Source: Planctomycetota bacterium (lineage in GTDB: Bacteria; Planctomycetota; Planctomycetia; Pirellulales; Pirellulaceae). Taken from it: DNA of 64,000 nt. The DNA lies in contig JAPOIJ010000003.1 of the NCBI GenBank assembly GCA_029979005.1, forward strand, positions 1 through 64,000, read 5' to 3'. Numbering within the stretch: position 1 is the stretch's first letter; each line of letters starts with the position of its first letter. The notes beneath the pieces are model-generated. The model searched no databases. It had not been told where the DNA came from and worked only from the letters and a program-made list of their open reading frames with translations. Below, one piece after another: positions 59,894-64,000 of this stretch. Position numbers and translations under genes: made by a program.

Positions 59894-60400
59894 TCAGTCT
59901 TGTTTTGTTGGGTGATCGAAGGTTGCGATAAATTTCGTTGCACGTTCAACCAGCGTTGGTGGTCCCGATAAAAAAATCGCCTCCGGAGTGTGAAGGGCTG
60001 TAATCGTTAGCTTACCTTGCCGGTTGGTTAGTAAAGGCTGTGCATTTCGAATGGCGGTTGCCACGTTTTCTGATAACTGGCGATGTAAGACCACTTTTTT
60101 GCTAATCACTGACGAAGGAGGTTGAGGCTTTATTCGATTGATAGCATTAATAGCTCGCTTAACGATCGCGATGTCCGCGGCGTTACCGATCAAGGTGATT
60201 TGATTGGTCTCACTATTAACAATGATCTTTACAGTCTCTTGAAGGGGTTGGTTGGTTTGCGGAGCATTAGTGTTCGAATTGATGCTGGTGGATTGGGCGG
60301 CAGCATAGTTGAACGGCCAGGTTAACGTCAAAAAAATTAAAAACCCGAAGCCGAGGCTAATTTTTAAAACTGAATACGGCATTGGTTTTTGAATCGTCAT
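59894..60400 (-). CDS. Short secreted protein resembling secretin N-terminal (Secretin_N/NolW-like) domains
   Basis: ORF to 60535, likely start 60400; 'VKIIVNSETNQITLIGNAADIAIVKRAINAINRI', 'GKLTITALHTPEAIFLSGPPTLVERATKFIATFD'. Confidence 0.6.
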   Translation of the reverse strand: MTIQKPMPYSVLKISLGFGFLIFLTLTWPFNYAAAQSTSINSNTNAPQTNQPLQETVKIIVNSETNQITLIGNAADIAIVKRAINAINRIKPQPPSSVISKKVVLHRQLSENVATAIRNAQPLLTNRQGKLTITALHTPEAIFLSGPPTLVERATKFIATFDHPTKQD

Positions 60401-60479
60401 TGGCAATCGATGAGAGCTGTTGATTTTTCTACTTTTTAATATTCCAAAGATAGTGCATACCCTGAGTGAGTGGCCTGAA

Positions 60480-62630
60480 TTATTGAATGCCGGGTATTTG
60501 CTTTGCTCTGTTTTTCTTTTGCCGTTGAGGTCCAATTGCGGGCTCTGCGTTGCTGACTGGAATTTGTTTTTTCAGTTGAGCGATTAGTGTCTCCATTTCC
60601 GACTGGTTGGCGATATTGTTCCATTCGTTCGGATCATTTCTAAGGTCATATAATTCTTCCGATCCGTCCCGATAGCGAATATATCGATGCGTATTGGTGC
60701 GGACGCTGTGATTGTTTTTTCCGTGTGTTGTTAATGCGGGGTGATGCCAATTTGCTTTCGGGTCTTTCAATAAGGGAACGAGGCTGTTTCCTTCAAGTTC
60801 GTCGCGTGGCGACAATCCGCAGAGCTCGATTAGCGTGGGATAAATAGAGAGTAGCTCAGCAGGCTGCGAGCAAACTTGCCCCTTTTTGCCACCAGGTGGG
60901 ACAATGATGAACGGAACCCGTGTTGCCCGCTCCCAAAGTGATTGTTTTGCCCATCGTTCTTTTTCGCCAAGAAAAAAGCCATGGTCAGAATATAGAATCA
61001 CGATCGTATTGTCTGCCAAGGGACCTTGATAAACCGTATCGAGTAGTCGACCAACCTGCTCGTCAGTAAATCGAATACAGGACAGGTAGGATTGAACCGC
61101 ACGGCGCCAATTAGATGACTTTACAAACCAGGCATGATCGGGCGCAGCCTGGGCAACCATTAATTCACTGGCGATGGCTGGTAGATCATTTCGGTCACCT
61201 GGCTTTACCAGAGGCAGTTCGATTTCATCGAGTGGAATTTGATCGAAAACTCGTTTCGGGGAATAGAAAGGTACATGGGGTCGATAAAAACCAATCGCCA
61301 TAAAAAATGGTTTAACGGTTTGGGGATTCGCATTTGTGCCCTTAGCGGATTCATGGGCTTTGATTTGTTCGATCGCCCAGCTCGCAGTTTGATGGTCTTG
61401 AAATGAACTTTCTTTGTAAGTCTGTGCCCCAAAATCCCAAAGGCCATTTGCTCCTTTCTTTTCAGGAGTGATTAGGCGTTTGTCAATTTTAAGCCTCTGC
61501 CCTGGTCGGGGCCCGATAACGTCAAAATCGCCATCCGGTAGTCCTGAAGTATGATAGATCTTGCCAGTCGTATAAGTTTTGTATCCGTGTGCCGCGAAAT
61601 GGCGAGAGAGTGTGACGTTCTTTTTTAAACTAGCGACGGTCCATGGTTTAGGAGCATTCATATAAACGCCGCTGGTGGAGGGTCTTAACCCGTACATGAT
61701 GCTGGTCCGAGAAGGATTGCAGATAGGAGCTTGGCAGTGGGCGTTGGTAAATAATGTGCCACGTTTAGCGAGACGGTCGATGTTGGGAGAGCTTGCTTGC
61801 GGATGACCGCCCATACAGCCAACCCAGTCATTGAGGTCGTCAATTGCAATCAATAAAACATTTGGCGACTTGTTGGGGGATGGAATTGAAACATCGGTTA
61901 GGTAGATGTCTTTGAATTCAACTTTCATCCCCGGGTCATGAACCTGCAGCCCGATTCCGCCCTGATTAAATTGCCCGTCTGTACGATTGTCAGTGAACTC
62001 AGAGGAGAGTTGGCCGTTGAGAAAAAATTTAAAGTGGTTTTTTCGAGCCACGATTCGAACCTGGTTCCATTGATCGGGCAAAACATCTTTATGCTCAACT
62101 GGAGAAACGAGTTCTGATCGGGTTGCCTCATCGCTCAAATTAATGACGAGGCTGGTACCCCGATCGCAGCGATGTTCTTTGCGATTGGTGAAATGAAAAT
62201 CCCACGCACCGAGAATGTGTTTGCCAATTCCGGGATGGCCTAAATCGGCATGGTAGCCGATCAGCGGACGCTTGCCGGAGGGGTCGGGTTGCGAGCGCAC
62301 TTCGATTCCTGTGTTCCCTTTTCCATGCAATCGGTAGCTAAGTGACAACTCGAAGTCCGTTAAATTCTGGTTTTTCCATGTCAGATAGGAAACGCGATTT
62401 TGAGTGCCCGTACCAACGATCACTCCGTTTTTGACTTTCCAATCCGCGGCGCAATCAGCCGGAACCGCTTGCCAGCCATTCAACGTTTCGCCATCAAAGA
62501 GTGCTGTTTTTGAGCGGCCGGAATTTAGAATTTGATCGGCAGCTGGGACATCGGCGACTGTGAGCGAACCCAAAACAATCAGGCCTACGCTCAGAAGAGA
62601 TAAAGTCACGGATTTGGTTAGGGGACGCAT
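60480..62630 (-). CDS. DUF1080 (3-keto-disaccharide hydrolase-like) + type I sulfatase fusion
   Basis: ORF to 62774, likely start 62630; N-term 'TALFDGETLNGWQAVPADCAADWKVKNGVIVGTG...EFKDIYLTDVSIP'; then 'NVLLIAIDDLNDWVGCMGGHPQASSPNIDRLA', 'ICNPSRTSIMYGLRPSTSGVY', 'LYSDHGFFLGEKERWAKQSLWERATRVPFI'. Confidence 0.93.
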   Translation of the reverse strand: MRPLTKSVTLSLLSVGLIVLGSLTVADVPAADQILNSGRSKTALFDGETLNGWQAVPADCAADWKVKNGVIVGTGTQNRVSYLTWKNQNLTDFELSLSYRLHGKGNTGIEVRSQPDPSGKRPLIGYHADLGHPGIGKHILGAWDFHFTNRKEHRCDRGTSLVINLSDEATRSELVSPVEHKDVLPDQWNQVRIVARKNHFKFFLNGQLSSEFTDNRTDGQFNQGGIGLQVHDPGMKVEFKDIYLTDVSIPSPNKSPNVLLIAIDDLNDWVGCMGGHPQASSPNIDRLAKRGTLFTNAHCQAPICNPSRTSIMYGLRPSTSGVYMNAPKPWTVASLKKNVTLSRHFAAHGYKTYTTGKIYHTSGLPDGDFDVIGPRPGQRLKIDKRLITPEKKGANGLWDFGAQTYKESSFQDHQTASWAIEQIKAHESAKGTNANPQTVKPFFMAIGFYRPHVPFYSPKRVFDQIPLDEIELPLVKPGDRNDLPAIASELMVAQAAPDHAWFVKSSNWRRAVQSYLSCIRFTDEQVGRLLDTVYQGPLADNTIVILYSDHGFFLGEKERWAKQSLWERATRVPFIIVPPGGKKGQVCSQPAELLSIYPTLIELCGLSPRDELEGNSLVPLLKDPKANWHHPALTTHGKNNHSVRTNTHRYIRYRDGSEELYDLRNDPNEWNNIANQSEMETLIAQLKKQIPVSNAEPAIGPQRQKKNRAKQIPGIQ

Positions 62631-62788
62631 GTTAATTCCCAAATGGATCATTGGTGTTAATGAGTTACGTTGGCGGATTCGATTATCGTATGAACCGGCA
62701 TATATATCAAAGCGATCAAGAGGACGGCTTAAATATTTGCTTGGTTCAATTTTGCAGTGACTAGATTGAACCAACCGTTTTTGGAGAT

Positions 62789-64000
62789 TTAGTTCTTTAA
62801 GTGGAAATAATCTCGGATCGTGCGCCAGACCAATTTAGAATGTTGCCGACCGGTCGCGTGTTTTTTTGTAGGATAGATCACATGCTTTTTCGGCGATTTG
62901 ATTCGATTTAGTGTGCAGAAAATAGTGGTCGGTGGACAGACGTTGTCTTGAAGCCCGACGCCGCTGAGTACAGGGCATTCGATTTTAGGTGCCAAAAACA
63001 TTACATCAAAGTAGCTCATCGTTTTTAACACTGAATTCCAATTTTGATCCTCTTTGGATTCGATCCACTGGTTCATCTCCGGCCAGCGAGTCAATTTAAA
63101 GTAATTATCCCAGTCCACCAAAAAAGGAATGTCTGCAACACAGTATGCCACCGCGGGATCGAATGCCGCGGTGGCGAGAGCTAAGCCACCCCCCTGACTT
63201 CCTCCCCAGACCGCGATTTTTTGAGGATCAATTTTGGAGTGGGTTTTTAAGAACTCCATGGCGCGAACGCAATCCATGTAGGCGCCGCGATAGAAATAGT
63301 CATCTTTATCTTCGAGTCCGCGAATCCAGAAGTTATTTGGTTTTCCCGGAATGTCTTTTTGACTGTTGCCGTGGCCCCGGATGTTAAATGAAAAAACGGC
63401 AAGATCGTCAAATTTATTGAGAGGCTTCATGTTTTGGCCGTAACCGGGTAACCGCATAACGCAGGGGTGGGGGCCAGGTGTGTTCGGGATTTCCAGCCAG
63501 CCACTGACGCGAACATTTTCGAAACTGCGAAATTCAACCTCAAAGAGCGTCAGTTTTTTATCTTTTGATTCAAGCTGTTTCGTAACGCGATAGTGCGGAT
63601 CGATCTTCCGGAGTTTGGCTTGGGTCTCCGTCCAGAATGTCTCAAAATCTAGTTCAGCGGTTCTGGCACTTTGAATTGCGGAGAGGTTGCTTCCAAATCG
63701 AAAAAGTTGGGATTGCTTTTGTTGACCTGAATTCAAAATGATTTTTGCGAAATAGAATCCCGCCTCCGGCGGGCTGAAGTCGTGTACGACGGAAACAACA
63801 GAACCCGCAGTTAGCTCGAGAGCTTCAGGGTGATCGATTTTGTTTAACGAATTCTGTTGGGCATCACAAAGCGACCATTGCAGGTTGCCCAAGAAGGGTT
63901 CCTTGGTTTCGTTTTTTATTTCTGCTTGAAATTTAATACTTGATTTCAACGTGGTCGTGCCGTCGATTGCTTCAGTTTTGAGATCAATTTTGAGCGGAGC
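62789..64000 (-). CDS. Acetylxylan esterase/cephalosporin-C deacetylase-like alpha/beta hydrolase (5' end beyond window)
   Basis: 'LRKIDPHYRVTKQL...FRSFENVRVSGWLEIP', 'AVWGGSQGGGLALATAAFDPAVAYCVADIPFLVDW', 'VGLQDNVCPPTTIFCTLNRI'; frame stays open to the window end. Confidence 0.88.
   Translation of the reverse strand, partial: APLKIDLKTEAIDGTTTLKSSIKFQAEIKNETKEPFLGNLQWSLCDAQQNSLNKIDHPEALELTAGSVVSVVHDFSPPEAGFYFAKIILNSGQQKQSQLFRFGSNLSAIQSARTAELDFETFWTETQAKLRKIDPHYRVTKQLESKDKKLTLFEVEFRSFENVRVSGWLEIPNTPGPHPCVMRLPGYGQNMKPLNKFDDLAVFSFNIRGHGNSQKDIPGKPNNFWIRGLEDKDDYFYRGAYMDCVRAMEFLKTHSKIDPQKIAVWGGSQGGGLALATAAFDPAVAYCVADIPFLVDWDNYFKLTRWPEMNQWIESKEDQNWNSVLKTMSYFDVMFLAPKIECPVLSGVGLQDNVCPPTTIFCTLNRIKSPKKHVIYPTKKHATGRQHSKLVWRTIRDYFHLKN

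Noticed and set aside
1-64000. Mobile element, prophage, CRISPR or defence island
   Set aside because: No transposase, integrase, phage structural, Cas or restriction-modification motifs in the translations and no regular direct-repeat array seen by eye.

Overview
The window looks like a chromosomal segment of a marine Planctomycetota (Pirellulaceae-like, inferred from gene content). It is densely coding. I see no rRNA, tRNA, CRISPR array, IS element or phage genes. Twelve type-I (S1) sulfatases dominate it. They are interspersed with typical planctomycete secreted families: DUF1592-type/DUF1552 and DUF1549-DUF1553/DUF1501 pairs, multiheme cytochrome with PA14, DUF1080 fusions, NHL and PD40 propellers, PhoD, serine hydrolase, sugar isomerase, SSS symporter and acetylxylan esterase. 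The main items for follow-up are: (1) a textbook sigma-54 -24/-12 promoter (TTGGCACGATGGTTGCT, 24560-24576) directly upstream of a sigma-70-family gene and beside an NtrC-type regulator/histidine kinase pair, suggesting a sigma54-to-sigma70 cascade; (2) a 1280-aa single-chain sulfatase + agarase-like glycoside hydrolase + EF-hand protein in an apparent six-gene minus-strand operon, divergent from an ECF sigma/FecR-LamG pair, i.e. a candidate sulfated-polysaccharide utilisation locus; (3) a sulfatase with a C-terminal pVHL beta-domain-like module; (4) an M14 carboxypeptidase/AspA-like domain fused to a BPL_N/GATase-like domain; (5) sulfatases with non-canonical C-x-P-x-R motifs (CTTSR, CAASR, CGPMR). 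All family assignments come from reading motifs in the translations; no database search was run.
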